DNA of 64,000 bases from Nocardioides sp. Iso805N (lineage in GTDB: Bacteria > Actinomycetota > Actinomycetes > Propionibacteriales > Nocardioidaceae). Every line of letters starts with the position of its first letter. Within the stretch, counting starts at the first letter, position 1. The notes beneath the pieces were generated by a model, which ran no database searches, was not told the DNA's origin, and worked only from the letters and a program-made list of their open reading frames with translations. Location: contig NZ_KB822578.1 of NCBI RefSeq assembly GCF_000364605.1, positions 186,001 to 250,000 on the forward strand, in the 5' to 3' direction. Positions 8,461-17,109 of the stretch are shown in pieces. Position numbers and translations under genes: made by a program.

Positions 8461-10132
8461 AACCCAATCGGGAGAGCGCCGTCTTGAGCGGATCCAGCCC
8501 GAGCGAGCCCAGGTCCAGTGCAGCGGTGTGGAAGGCCTTGAGGTCGAACGAGGCCCCCGCTCGGGCGCGGGCCTCCTCGCGGGCTTCGAGCCAGATCTTC
8601 TCCCCGACCTTGTAGGACGGGGCCTGCCCCGGCCAGCCGAGGTAGCGGTTCACCTCGTAGCGCAGCGACCCGTCGTCCATCCGCGAGTGCGCGCGCATGA
8701 ACTCATAGACCTTGTCGGCATCCCACACCTCGCCGCCGCGCCAGCCGAACGGGTTCGAGGCCGGGATCGTGAGCCCGAGGTGTACGCCGATGTCGACGAT
8801 CACCCGAGCCGCCCGGAAGCCCTGCATGTCGAGGAACCCCATCCGATCGCCGGGATCGGCGAAGTAGCCGAGCTCGTCCATCAGCCTCTCGGCGTAGAGC
8901 GCCCAGCCCTCGCCGTGGCCGCTGACCCAGCACAGCAGCCGCTGCCACCGGTTGAGCAGGTCGGCCCGGTAGACCGCCTGAGCGCACTGCAGGTGATGCC
9001 CGGGGACGCCCTCGTGGAACACGGTGGTCGTCTCGCGCCAGCTGGAGTAGACGCTGTGGTCGTCGGTGAAGGAGAACCACATCGTGCCGGGGCGGGAGAA
9101 GTCTTCGGTCGGCGGCGTGTACCAGGCGCCGCCGTCGTTGATCGGCGCCACCTTGCACTCGATCCGCCTGATCGGCTCCGCGATGTCGAAGTGGACGCCG
9201 TCGAAGCTCGCGATGATGTCGTCGGCGCGCGCCTGCATCCACTCGGCGAAAGCCTCCCGGCTGCCCAGGTCGCGCGCCGGATCCGCGTCCAGAGCCGCTA
9301 CCGCGTCGGCCACGGATCCACCGGGCACCACCCGCTGGGCTGTCGCGGCCATGTCGTCCTCGATGCGCTTGAGCTCCTCCCAGCCCCACGCGTAGGTCTC
9401 CTCCAGGTCGACCGCCGCGCCGAGGAAGTAGCGCGAGGCCAGCTCGTAGTGCTCGCGCCCGACACCGTCTCGGTCCCGGCCACGCGGACGCAGCTCCGTC
9501 TCGACGAACCTCCCGAACTCCGCGTACGCCGCAGAAGCGCCCGCAGCAGCCCGCGCCAGCCGCTCGCGCAGCTGGTCGGGGGCGGCTGCGACGGTGTTGG
9601 CGAAGTAGTCACCGGCCTTGCCCTCCTGGCCGGTCCAGCCGCGGATCTGGGCTGCCACCTCGGCGTACTGCCGCTTGGCCGCCACCCGTCCGGCCGCGGC
9701 CTCCTCGGCGAGGGTCATCCGGTAGCCGGCGAGCGCGTCGGGCACGGCCGAGAGTCGCTCGCCGATCGCCTCCCAGTCCTCGGCGGTGTCGGTCGCCATC
9801 ACGTCGAAGACCTCACGGATGGCGTGCGCCGAGCTGCTGATCACCGACATCTCGCTGCGCTCCAGGCCGGCCTCGGAGCGGGCGACCGTCAGTCCGATCC
9901 GCTCGCAGAACGCGTCCTGGGCCACCTGCTCGCGCTCGTCGGCGGCGGTCATCGCGGCGACGTCGGCGAGCGCCCGTCGGTTGAGCTCCTCGCCGGCGGC
10001 GAAGCCGTCGGGGGTGAGGTCGGGCAGCCTGCCGTCGTGGCCGGGGATGCCGACGAACGTCGCGGCGAGCGGGTCGAGCCGGGCGTAGTCCTCGACGTAC
10101 TGGTCGGTGCGGGCGTCGACGCTGCGGGTCAT
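8459..10132 (-). CDS. DUF885 family protein, predicted zinc metalloprotease-like
   Basis: 557 residues. The family signature HEGVPGHHLQ is near residue 370. It contains an HExxxxH arrangement expected to bind metal, with further conserved Glu and Tyr residues downstream. There is no signal peptide, so it is probably cytosolic. DUF885 proteins resemble M32-type carboxypeptidases in fold, but substrates are mostly unknown. The start is the ATG at 10132 (MTRSVDART). A longer open frame upstream overlaps the WYL regulator gene and is discarded. It is convergent with metG, and the two stops are linked by 22-base repeats. Confidence 0.85.
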   Translation of the reverse strand: MTRSVDARTDQYVEDYARLDPLAATFVGIPGHDGRLPDLTPDGFAAGEELNRRALADVAAMTAADEREQVAQDAFCERIGLTVARSEAGLERSEMSVISSSAHAIREVFDVMATDTAEDWEAIGERLSAVPDALAGYRMTLAEEAAAGRVAAKRQYAEVAAQIRGWTGQEGKAGDYFANTVAAAPDQLRERLARAAAGASAAYAEFGRFVETELRPRGRDRDGVGREHYELASRYFLGAAVDLEETYAWGWEELKRIEDDMAATAQRVVPGGSVADAVAALDADPARDLGSREAFAEWMQARADDIIASFDGVHFDIAEPIRRIECKVAPINDGGAWYTPPTEDFSRPGTMWFSFTDDHSVYSSWRETTTVFHEGVPGHHLQCAQAVYRADLLNRWQRLLCWVSGHGEGWALYAERLMDELGYFADPGDRMGFLDMQGFRAARVIVDIGVHLGLTIPASNPFGWRGGEVWDADKVYEFMRAHSRMDDGSLRYEVNRYLGWPGQAPSYKVGEKIWLEAREEARARAGASFDLKAFHTAALDLGSLGLDPLKTALSRLG

Positions 10133-10142
10133 GCCTCCGACC

Positions 10143-11087
10143 CTAGGACACGGCCCGCCGGTAACGCTCGGCCAATACCCGGAGGTGCTCGACGAGCTCG
10201 TCGGGGGACTCGACCCGGAAGTCGAGACCCAGCATGCCGATCCAGATCGCGACCGTCTCCAGGCTGTCGCCTCCCGTGACCAGGACACTGGTCCCGGGCC
10301 CGATGGCCTCGACGGTGCCGACGGCCGGGTTGATCCGTGCGATGACCTCCTCGGCGGGCGCGTCGATCGCGAGTCGGGCGTGGACCGCCCACCCGGTGCG
10401 CGCGACCTCCCGCACCACGAGCTCGGTGAGGTCCTCGGGCGGCCGGCGTGGCGCGAACCGCCGACCGCCCGGCGTCCGCAGCCTGAGCCAGTCCACCCGG
10501 TAGGGCGCCCAGCCCGCGGCGGCGTCCTCGTAGGCGACCAGGTACCAGCGCCGCTGCCAGGCGATGAGCCGGTAGGGCTCGAGCTCGACGGGCGCGTCAC
10601 GGTAGTAGGTCCGTAGACCCTGGTGGTCACGGATCGCATCGGCGAGCTCGGCCAGCAGTCGTGGCTCGACGGGCCGGTCAGGGAACCGGCCATCGGTGTT
10701 GGGTCCGGTCGTCGTGGCAGCGCGCAGCGACTCGAGTCGTCGGCGCAGTCGATCGGGCAGGACGTGCTGCAGCTTCGCCAGCGCGCGGGCACCGCTCTCC
10801 TCGAAGCCTGAGACGCCGGTCGTCGCCTGGAGCCCGACCGCGACGGCGACGGCCTCCTCGTCGTCGAGCAGCAGCGGCGGCATCTTGGCTCCGACGCCCA
10901 GGCGATACCGCCCGCCCGGCCCACGCACGGCGTCGACGGGGTAGCCGAGCTCGCGCAGCCGCGCGACGTCGTTGCGCACGGTCCGGTCCGTGACGTGCAG
11001 TCGGGCGGCGAGCTCGGCGCCGCTCCAGTCGGGCCGGGACTGCATCAACCCGAGCAGCTCGAGCAGCCTTGCCGAGGTCTCTCGCAC
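10143..11087 (-). CDS. WYL-domain transcriptional regulator (DeoR-like HTH)
   Basis: 314 residues. An N-terminal winged helix (HTH_11, about 1-60, with RTVRNDVARLRELGYPV) is followed by a WYL domain (about 140-210; WYLVAYE is visible) and a WCX-type C-terminal domain. WYL proteins sense ligands or nucleic acid and act as repressors or activators. The start chosen is GTG at 11087, which fits the usual (R)xSARLLELLxLLQ opening. It is divergent from the epoxide hydrolase gene with an inverted repeat between them, so local control of that gene is likely. It ends 10 bases before the DUF885 start and may be co-transcribed with it. Confidence 0.85.
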   Translation of the reverse strand: MRETSARLLELLGLMQSRPDWSGAELAARLHVTDRTVRNDVARLRELGYPVDAVRGPGGRYRLGVGAKMPPLLLDDEEAVAVAVGLQATTGVSGFEESGARALAKLQHVLPDRLRRRLESLRAATTTGPNTDGRFPDRPVEPRLLAELADAIRDHQGLRTYYRDAPVELEPYRLIAWQRRWYLVAYEDAAAGWAPYRVDWLRLRTPGGRRFAPRRPPEDLTELVVREVARTGWAVHARLAIDAPAEEVIARINPAVGTVEAIGPGTSVLVTGGDSLETVAIWIGMLGLDFRVESPDELVEHLRVLAERYRRAVS

Positions 11088-11102
11088 GCGGTCGAGAATA
11101 GC

Positions 11103-11117
11103 GGAACCTAACGTTCC
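11103..11117. promoter_or_regulatory. Inverted repeat GGAAC-N5-GTTCC, candidate operator
   Basis: A perfect five-base inverted repeat lies 16 bases from the WYL start and 56 bases before the epoxide hydrolase start. It suits an operator for the WYL protein, but this is inference from position only. Confidence 0.4.
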
Positions 11118-11172
11118 TGAATCCCTCCTAGCGTGATGATCACCAACCAAGCCCAGCTCATCGGAGGACCTG

Positions 11173-12300
11173 ATGACCACCACCGACACCGCGATCCAGC
11201 GCTTCACCATCGACGTGCCGCAGTCCGATCTCGACGACCTGTCCGCTCGGCTCGGGCGCACCCGGTTCGCCCCGGCCGCGCCGGACGACGCGTGGGAGTA
11301 CGGCGCTCCCTCGGCGTACCTGCACGACATGGTGGCGCGCTGGAAGGCGTTCGACTGGCGCGCCGTCGAGCGCCGCGCGAACGCCCTTCCGCAGTTCGTG
11401 ACCGACATCGAGGGGCAGCGGGTGCACTTCGTCCACGTGCGCTCGGCGGTTCCGGGCGCGACCCCCGTGCTGCTCGCCCACACCTACCCGGGCTCGTTCC
11501 TGGAGTTCCTGCCGATGATCGGTGCGCTGACCGATCCGCTCGCACACGGCGGCCGGGCCGAGGACGCCTTCGACGTGGTGATCCCCTCGATGCCCGGATT
11601 CGGCTTCTCCACCCCGATGTCAAGGGGTCGCTGGACGATGGCCCGGGTCGCCCGGACCTACGACGCGCTCATGCGCGGCCTCGGTTACGAGTCGTACGGC
11701 GTGCACGGCAGCGACGCTGGAGCGATGATCGGCCGCGAGCTCGCCGTACTCGATCCTGAGGGCTTCCGCGGAGCGCACGTGCTCCAGCTCTTCTCCTTCC
11801 CCTCGGGTGCGCCGGGGGAGATGGACGGCTTCGGCGAGAAGGAGTACGCCGCGCTCGCGCACCTGCAGTGGTTCGCCTCCGTCGGCGGCTACAACGCGAT
11901 GAACGGGACCCGTCCGCAGACGATCGCCGCGGCGGTGTCGGACTCTCCGGTGGGGTGGCTCGCCTACAGCGAGCTGTTCGAGAGCTTCGGCAACGGCACC
12001 AGCCTGGTCAGTGCCGAGCAGGTGCTCGAGCAGGTGTCGCTCTACTGGCTGACGAACACGATGGCGACGGCCGTTCGCTACCACTACGAGGAGCAGCACG
12101 CGGGCACGACGCCGGTCGTCAGCGGTGGTCGGCTCGGGGTGGCCGTGTTCGCCGACGACTTCCGGACCATCCGGCAGCTCGCCGAGCGGGACAACACGAA
12201 CATCGTGCACTGGTCGGAGTTCGACCGCGGTGGACACTTCGCGGCGATGGAGGTGCCGGCGGATGTCGTGAGCGATCTGCGGGAGTTCTTCGGCCGCTGA
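11173..12300 (+). CDS. Epoxide hydrolase with EHN N-terminal domain
   Basis: 375 residues, alpha/beta-hydrolase of the microsomal epoxide hydrolase class. It opens epoxides to diols through an Asp ester intermediate. The EHN domain (about 8-115, with FTIDVPQSDLDDL and W61-R63) precedes the catalytic fold. The oxyanion segment is HTYPGSF (103-109). The nucleophile is Asp181 in GSDAGA, where many relatives have GGDWG. The charge-relay His is in GGHFAAME near 355. TCGGAGGACCTG ahead of the ATG provides a ribosome site. The divergent WYL gene suggests substrate-responsive control. The natural substrate is unknown. Confidence 0.85.
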   Translation: MTTTDTAIQRFTIDVPQSDLDDLSARLGRTRFAPAAPDDAWEYGAPSAYLHDMVARWKAFDWRAVERRANALPQFVTDIEGQRVHFVHVRSAVPGATPVLLAHTYPGSFLEFLPMIGALTDPLAHGGRAEDAFDVVIPSMPGFGFSTPMSRGRWTMARVARTYDALMRGLGYESYGVHGSDAGAMIGRELAVLDPEGFRGAHVLQLFSFPSGAPGEMDGFGEKEYAALAHLQWFASVGGYNAMNGTRPQTIAAAVSDSPVGWLAYSELFESFGNGTSLVSAEQVLEQVSLYWLTNTMATAVRYHYEEQHAGTTPVVSGGRLGVAVFADDFRTIRQLAERDNTNIVHWSEFDRGGHFAAMEVPADVVSDLREFFGR

Positions 12301-12315
12301 CGCGGCGGCGTCTCG

Positions 12316-12357
12316 GACGTCACCCGGTGACATCACAACTCCTCACCGGGTGACGTC
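12316..12357. terminator. Bidirectional terminator between epoxide hydrolase and accE
   Basis: Perfect 15-base arms (12316-12330 and 12343-12357, GACGTCACCCGGTGA and its complement) enclose a 12-base loop between convergent genes. Confidence 0.8.
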
Positions 12358-12363
12358 TCGACG

Positions 12364-12615
12364 TCAGTGGGGCAGGGACGTGGCCCGCCAGCCGCCACGA
12401 CCATGGGCGAGCGCGGGCCGCATCTGCCGGCCCGGGTGCGCCCACTGCGAGCGCTGCGGCTTCGGGGCCGGCGCGGTGCCACCCAGCGAGGAGAGCACGG
12501 TGACGATCGCCGCGATCTCCTCGGGCGTCGCGTGCGCGTCGACCACCCGCAGCGTCGGCGCTGCGGGCGCCGTCGCCTCGATGGTCTCGATGTCGTCGAT
12601 GTCCTTGGCGCTCAC
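12364..12615 (-). CDS. accE: Acyl-CoA carboxylase epsilon subunit
   Basis: 83 residues. Small subunit that binds and stabilises the beta subunit of actinobacterial acyl-CoA carboxylases. The core [20 protein letters not shown] carries the family pattern G/A-x-PTPEEIAALV. The N-terminus is an acidic, Asp/Glu-Ile rich stretch. The C-terminus ends in the usual basic, Trp-containing tail ([21 protein letters not shown]). The start is a GTG at 12615 whose GTGA overlaps the accD stop by 4 bases, so the two subunits are translationally coupled. Confidence 0.88.
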   Translation of the reverse strand: MSAKDIDDIETIEATAPAAPTLRVVDAHATPEEIAAIVTVLSSLGGTAPAPKPQRSQWAHPGRQMRPALAHGRGGWRATSLPH

Positions 12616-14234
12616 AGCGGGATGTTCCCGTGCTTCTTGGCCGGCAGGCTGCCGCGCTTGGTCTTGAGCAGCCGCAGTGCCTTGACCACCTCGACGCGGG
12701 TCTCGTGCGGCGCGATGACGCCGTCGATGTAGCCGCGCTCGGCCGCGATGTAGGGGTTGGAGAGCTCGGTCTCGTACTCGTCGATCAGCTCGGCGCGGCG
12801 AGCCTCCACCTGCTCCGGGGTACCGCCGCCGTCCGCGATGCCCTTGAGCTCGCGGCGGTGGATGATGTTGGCCGCGCCCTGCGAGCCCATCACCGCGATC
12901 TGCCCGGTTGGCCAGGACAGGTTGATGTCGGCGCCCAGGTGCTTGGAGCCCATCACGTCGTACGCGCCGCCGAAGGCCTTGCGGGTGATCACTGTGACCA
13001 GCGGGACGGTGGCCTCCGCGTAGGCGAAGATCAGCTTGGCGCCGCGGCGGATGATGCCGGCGTGCTCCTGGTCCGAGCCGGGCAGGAAGCCGGGGGTGTC
13101 GACGAAGGTCAGCACCGGGATGTTGAAGGCGTCGCAGGTGCGCACGAAGCGGGCGGCCTTCTCCGAGGCGTCGATGTCGAGGCAGCCGGCGAACTGCATC
13201 GGCTGGTTGGCGACCACGCCGACCGGAGAGCCCTCGACCCGGCCGAAGCCGACCACGATGTTCGGGGCGAACAGCGGGTGCACCTCGACGAACTCGCCGT
13301 CGTCGAGCACCGTCTCGATGACGGTGTGGATGTCGTACGGCTGGTTCGGGCTGTCCGGGATGAACGTGTCGAGCGCCAGGTCCTCCTCGGACGGCTCGAG
13401 GTCGGCGACGGTGTCGTAGACCGGGAGCTCGTCGAGGTTGTTCTGCGGGAGGTGGTCCAGCAGCGCCTTGACGTACTCCATGGCGTCGTCCTCGTCGGAG
13501 GCCATGTAGTGGGCCGCGCCCGACTTGGTGTTGTGCGCCCGCGCGCCGCCCAGGTCCTCCATCGAGATGGACTCGCCGGTGACGGTCTTGATCACGTCGG
13601 GACCGGTGATGAACATCGCCGAGGTCTTGTCGACCATCACGGTGAAGTCGGTGACGGCGGGGGAGTAGACGTGACCGCCGGCGCAATTGCCCATGATCAG
13701 GCTGATCTGCGGGATCACGCCCGAGGCGTGCACGTTGCGCTTGAAGATCTCGCCGTAGAGGCCCAGGGAGACGACGCCCTCCTGGATGCGGGCACCGGCG
13801 CCCTCGTTGATGCCGACGATCGGCGAGCCGGTCTTGATGGCCAGATCCATGATCTTGCAGATCTTCTCGCCGTAGACCTCGCCGAGCGCGCCGCCGAAGA
13901 CGGTGAAGTCCTGGGAGAACACGCAGACCTGGCGGCCGTTGACGGTGCCGTAGCCGATCACCACGCCGTCGCCGTAGGGACGGTTCTTCTCCAGCCCGAA
14001 CGCCGTGGAGCGGTGCCGCGCCAGCTCGTCGATCTCGACGAAGGAGCCCTCGTCGAAGAGCATCTCGATGCGCTCGCGAGCCGTCTTGCGGCCGCGGGCG
14101 TGCTGCTTCTCGACGGCCTTCGCCGAACCCGCATGGACGGCCTCGTCGAGCCGTCGCCCGAGGTCGGCGAGCTTCCCGGCGGTGGTGTGGAGATCCGGCT
14201 CGACCGGGTGGGCGTCGGCGGGCTGCGCGCTCAC
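12612..14234 (-). CDS. accD5: Acyl-CoA (propionyl/acetyl-CoA) carboxylase beta subunit
   Basis: 540 residues, carboxyltransferase of the PccB/AccD5 type. It moves CO2 from carboxybiotin on the alpha subunit to propionyl- or acetyl-CoA, giving methylmalonyl- or malonyl-CoA. Both crotonase-like halves are complete. The N-half oxyanion segment includes [12 protein letters not shown]. The C-half has SGGAYDVM-like [11 protein letters not shown] and the conserved RGYID near the end. The residue controlling acyl choice (Asp/Ile at about 420) was not assigned with confidence. The GTG at 14234 has GGGAG 6 bases upstream. The biotinylated alpha subunit is not in the window. It is divergent from birA, which biotinylates it. 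Confidence 0.95.
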   Translation of the reverse strand: MSAQPADAHPVEPDLHTTAGKLADLGRRLDEAVHAGSAKAVEKQHARGRKTARERIEMLFDEGSFVEIDELARHRSTAFGLEKNRPYGDGVVIGYGTVNGRQVCVFSQDFTVFGGALGEVYGEKICKIMDLAIKTGSPIVGINEGAGARIQEGVVSLGLYGEIFKRNVHASGVIPQISLIMGNCAGGHVYSPAVTDFTVMVDKTSAMFITGPDVIKTVTGESISMEDLGGARAHNTKSGAAHYMASDEDDAMEYVKALLDHLPQNNLDELPVYDTVADLEPSEEDLALDTFIPDSPNQPYDIHTVIETVLDDGEFVEVHPLFAPNIVVGFGRVEGSPVGVVANQPMQFAGCLDIDASEKAARFVRTCDAFNIPVLTFVDTPGFLPGSDQEHAGIIRRGAKLIFAYAEATVPLVTVITRKAFGGAYDVMGSKHLGADINLSWPTGQIAVMGSQGAANIIHRRELKGIADGGGTPEQVEARRAELIDEYETELSNPYIAAERGYIDGVIAPHETRVEVVKALRLLKTKRGSLPAKKHGNIPL

Positions 14235-14286
14235 GTGCTGCTCCCTGGGTGTGTAGACGACAAGTGCGTGCGCCAATCTAGTGCCC

Positions 14287-15081
14287 ATGACCACGGATGG
14301 AGTGAGACGCGAGTCACTCGATGCTGCTCGGCTGGCCGAACTGGCGCCGACCTGGCGGATCGAGATCCTGCCGGAGACGCCGTCGACGAACGCCGTCTGC
14401 GCCGACCGCGCCCGCGCCGGAGAGCCGGCAGGGCTCGTGGTCACGACCGAGCACCAGTACGCCGGACGTGGCCGCCTGGACCGGGTCTGGCAGATGCCGC
14501 CGCGGTCCGCGCTGGCGGTGTCGGTGCTGCTGCGCCCCGACCTGCCTGCGGCGCGCTGGCCGTGGCTGCCGTTGATGACAGGTGTCGCCGTCGCGCGGAC
14601 CACCGGGGGCCGGGTGAAGTGGCCCAACGACGTGCTGATGGGGGAACAGCTGAAGAAGGTCTGCGGGATCCTGGTCGAGCGGATCGAGACCGAGGACGGT
14701 CCGGCCGCGATCCTCGGCATCGGGCTCAACACCTCGCTGAGCGCCGCGGAGCTGCCGGTGCCGACAGCCACCTCGCTGAGCATCGAGCGTGGGGTGGAGG
14801 TCGACCGGACCGCGGTGCTGATCCAGCTGCTGGCCGACCTGTCGGCGGCGTACACGCTGCTGGTGGCGGATCCGCAGCAACTCGCTGCCCAGTACGTGGC
14901 GCTGAGCGCGACGATCGGCGAGCGGGTCCGGGCCGAGCTTCCGGGTGACCGTGAGCTGACCGGGACGGCCAGCGGGATCGACGAGTTCGGGCGGCTGCTG
15001 CTGGACGTGGACGGCGATGCGAGCGGGCAGCCGACCGCCGTCGGTGCCGGTGACATCGTCCACCTCCGCCCCGCCCGGTGA
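14287..15081 (+). CDS. birA: Biotin-[acetyl-CoA-carboxylase] ligase
   Basis: 264 residues. Activates biotin with ATP and attaches it to the carboxylase carrier lysine. The biotinoyl-AMP loop GRGRLDR (about 62-68) and KWPNDV (about 111-116) are intact. The C-terminal SH3-like cap is at about 205-264. The N-terminal DNA-binding domain of E. coli BirA is absent, so this enzyme cannot repress transcription. The ATG at 14287 is preferred to a GTG 6 bases upstream. It is back to back with accD-accE, a functional pairing seen in many actinobacteria, and 21 bases ahead of the PH-domain gene. Confidence 0.93.
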   Translation: MTTDGVRRESLDAARLAELAPTWRIEILPETPSTNAVCADRARAGEPAGLVVTTEHQYAGRGRLDRVWQMPPRSALAVSVLLRPDLPAARWPWLPLMTGVAVARTTGGRVKWPNDVLMGEQLKKVCGILVERIETEDGPAAILGIGLNTSLSAAELPVPTATSLSIERGVEVDRTAVLIQLLADLSAAYTLLVADPQQLAAQYVALSATIGERVRAELPGDRELTGTASGIDEFGRLLLDVDGDASGQPTAVGAGDIVHLRPAR

Positions 15082-15102
15082 GCCGGATGGGATGATCGCC
15101 CC

Positions 15103-15606
15103 GTGGCCATCTCCTCGAAGCTGCTCAACGACGGTGAGCACGTCGTCGTCAGCACCCGTACGCATCCCAAGGCGCTGATCCTTCCGCTCCTCGTCCTGGT
15201 CGTGCTCCTCGCCATCGGCGTGGCGGCCCTCGTCGTGGTCGACTCCCGCCCGACCCACGGGGTGGTGTGGGTCCTGGTGATGATCGGCGCCATCTGGTTC
15301 TTCGTGCGACCGCTGGTGGTGTGGGCCTCTGCGACCTACACGGTGACCAACCGGCGCCTGATCACCCGGCGTGGTGTGATCACGCGTCGCGGCCACGACA
15401 TCCCGCTGAGCCGGATCAGCGACGTCGAGTACGAGATGGGGCCCATCGACCGGATGCTCGGCTGTGGCACGCTCAAGATCAGCGATGCCAGCACCGACGG
15501 CGAGGTCACGCTCTTCGACATCCCTCACGTCGAGGACTTCCAGCGCCGGCTCAACGAACTGCTCCACGCCGGCGACTCCGGCAGCCGCGACGGCCGGGGC
15601 GACTGA
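15103..15606 (+). CDS. Membrane protein with bacterial PH domain (bPH2)
   Basis: 167 residues. Two transmembrane helices (about 24-46 and 53-74) are followed by a bacterial PH-like domain with [19 protein letters not shown] and [13 protein letters not shown], the classic bPH2 signature. The domain faces the cytosol. The family role is unclear; related genes sit between birA and purK in mycobacteria (Rv3278c region, recalled). The GTG start lies 21 bases past birA, and the next gene begins after 1 base, so birA, this gene and the cyclase gene probably form an operon. Confidence 0.85.
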   Translation: MAISSKLLNDGEHVVVSTRTHPKALILPLLVLVVLLAIGVAALVVVDSRPTHGVVWVLVMIGAIWFFVRPLVVWASATYTVTNRRLITRRGVITRRGHDIPLSRISDVEYEMGPIDRMLGCGTLKISDASTDGEVTLFDIPHVEDFQRRLNELLHAGDSGSRDGRGD

Positions 15607-15607
15607 C

Positions 15608-16600
15608 GTGTCGCTGTTCGACCCGCAGGCAGGCACCTACACCGCCGATGAGGTGGCGGAGCGCGCCGGCGTCACGCTCGACCAGGCCAAGCGGCTGTGG
15701 CGCGCGCTGGGCTTCCCCGAGGTGGGCGGCGAGGCGATCTTCGGTGACCGTGACGTCGCGGCGCTGCGGATGCTCACCGAGAACCTCAGCAACGACGCCC
15801 TGGTCGACTTCGACCTTGCGGTGAACCTGACGCGGGGGCTCGGCCAGACCATGGCGCGCCTGTCGGACTGGGAGATCGCCGCGCTGGTGCACCAGGCCGA
15901 GACGCGCCACGGCAGTGTCGCTGCCGGCGACGATGCGGAGGACGGTTCCGAGGCGGCCGTCGCGGGCGAGGGCGGCGCGGCCGCGCTCGCCGCCGCGACC
16001 AGGGTGATGGTCGGCTTCAACGATGCCTTCGAGCAGCTGATGCTCTACGTCTGGCGCCGTCACCTCGGCGCTGCCGTGGCGCGTCTGGAGGCCGCGACCT
16101 CCGGGGAGCTCGGCACCACCCAGCTGACGGTCGGCTTCGCCGACATCGTGCAGTTCACCGCCCTCTCCAACACCCTGACCGAGCAGAAGATCGGCGATCT
16201 CGTCGAGCTGTTCGAGTCGCGCTGTGCCGATGTCGTCGCGGTCCAGCACGGCCGGGTGATCAAGTCCTTGGGCGACTCGGTGCTCTTCGTCAACGACGAC
16301 CCGATCAGGGCCTATGACACCGCCGAGGGGATCATCAACGTGATCGGCCGCGACCCGCGGATGCCCGACGTACGTGTGGGGCTGGCCAGCGGATCCGTGG
16401 TCACCAGGCTCGGCGACGTGTACGGGCCGCCGGTCAACATGGCCGCCCGTCTCACGGCCGTGGCCCGCAAGAACCGGATCATCATCGACGAGACCACAGC
16501 CGCGCTGCTGCCCGCCGACCAGTTCGAGACCCGGCGGCTACCGGCGCGTCCGGTGCGTGGGTTCGGGATCGTCGAGCCCGTCGCCGTACGCCGCAACTGA
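15608..16600 (+). CDS. cya: Class III adenylate cyclase with N-terminal regulatory domain
   Basis: 330 residues, makes cAMP from ATP. Residues 1-about 150 resemble the Ad_Cy_reg domain, opening with a MerR-like helix-turn-helix stretch (YTADEVAERAGVTLDQAKRLW). The catalytic domain starts near 172. Metal-binding Asp residues are in FADIVQF and LGDSVLF, the adenine-selecting Lys is in IKSLGD, the second base-selecting Asp is in GDVYG, and the transition-state Arg is in NMAAR. All key residues are present, so activity is expected, probably as a homodimer. The GTG start is 1 base after the PH-domain gene. In Streptomyces the cyclase is also next to birA and the carboxylase beta gene (recalled). 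The same class includes pH-sensing Rv1264. Confidence 0.9.
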   Translation: MSLFDPQAGTYTADEVAERAGVTLDQAKRLWRALGFPEVGGEAIFGDRDVAALRMLTENLSNDALVDFDLAVNLTRGLGQTMARLSDWEIAALVHQAETRHGSVAAGDDAEDGSEAAVAGEGGAAALAAATRVMVGFNDAFEQLMLYVWRRHLGAAVARLEAATSGELGTTQLTVGFADIVQFTALSNTLTEQKIGDLVELFESRCADVVAVQHGRVIKSLGDSVLFVNDDPIRAYDTAEGIINVIGRDPRMPDVRVGLASGSVVTRLGDVYGPPVNMAARLTAVARKNRIIIDETTAALLPADQFETRRLPARPVRGFGIVEPVAVRRN

Positions 16601-16731
16601 CAGCCTGTCGGCGGGCGCTCAAGCCGGCTCCTGAAGAGGACATGGCAGGTACTGACGGTCGCCTGCCCCTGGCAGCAAAGTGCCAATGGCCGTGATGGGT
16701 CAATCGCTTGGGTTAAGGGCTTTACGTTTCC

Positions 16732-16737
16732 TATGGT
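16732..16737 (+). promoter_or_regulatory. Probable promoter of the winged-helix gene (TTGGGT-N18-TATGGT)
   Basis: TATGGT is 6 bases before the GTG at 16744, and TTGGGT at 16708-16713 is a plausible -35 at an 18-base spacing. The transcript would be leaderless. Confidence 0.45.
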
Positions 16738-16743
16738 CGGCCT

Positions 16744-17043
16744 GTGATCACCGTTCAAGACGTTCGCCTGGATCCTGTCGATCGTCGCGCTTGGCGTGGC
16801 GAGGAAGAGATCTCGTTCTCCCGCAAGGAGTTCGATCTCGTGCACGCGCTCATCGCACGGGCCGGCGACATCGTCACCCGCGAGGAGCTCATGCGTGATG
16901 TCTGGCACGCCAGCTTCTGGACCTCCTCGAAGACGATCGACGTCCACCTCGGCTGGGTCCGGCGCAAGCTCGGCGACGACAGCCGTCGCCCCCACCTGAT
17001 CTCCACCATCCGCGGCAAGGGCCTGCGCTTCGAGACGGAGTGA
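16744..17043 (+). CDS. Stand-alone winged-helix (OmpR/PhoB C-terminal type) DNA-binding protein
   Basis: 99 residues consisting only of a Trans_reg_C winged helix: ISFSRKEFDLVHALI, TREELMRDVW, TIDVHLGWVRRKLG and TIRGKGLRF mark the successive helices and wing. No receiver domain precedes it, and the start is fixed by a promoter 6 bases upstream. Such orphan effector domains cannot be phosphorylated in the usual way. They may act constitutively or through partner proteins. It follows the cyclase gene after a 143-base gap with its own promoter. Confidence 0.85.
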   Translation: MITVQDVRLDPVDRRAWRGEEEISFSRKEFDLVHALIARAGDIVTREELMRDVWHASFWTSSKTIDVHLGWVRRKLGDDSRRPHLISTIRGKGLRFETE

Positions 17044-17109
17044 TCGGTCCGGCGGACAGCGGCGCCTGGCAGGTGGTTCGGAATCGCTGAGCCTGGGTAA
17101 GAGGCCCGC

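Noticed and set aside
12630-14948. Plus-strand open frame of 772 codons
   Set aside because: It is the shadow of accD and crosses the birA promoter. Repetitive Arg/Asp/Val composition.
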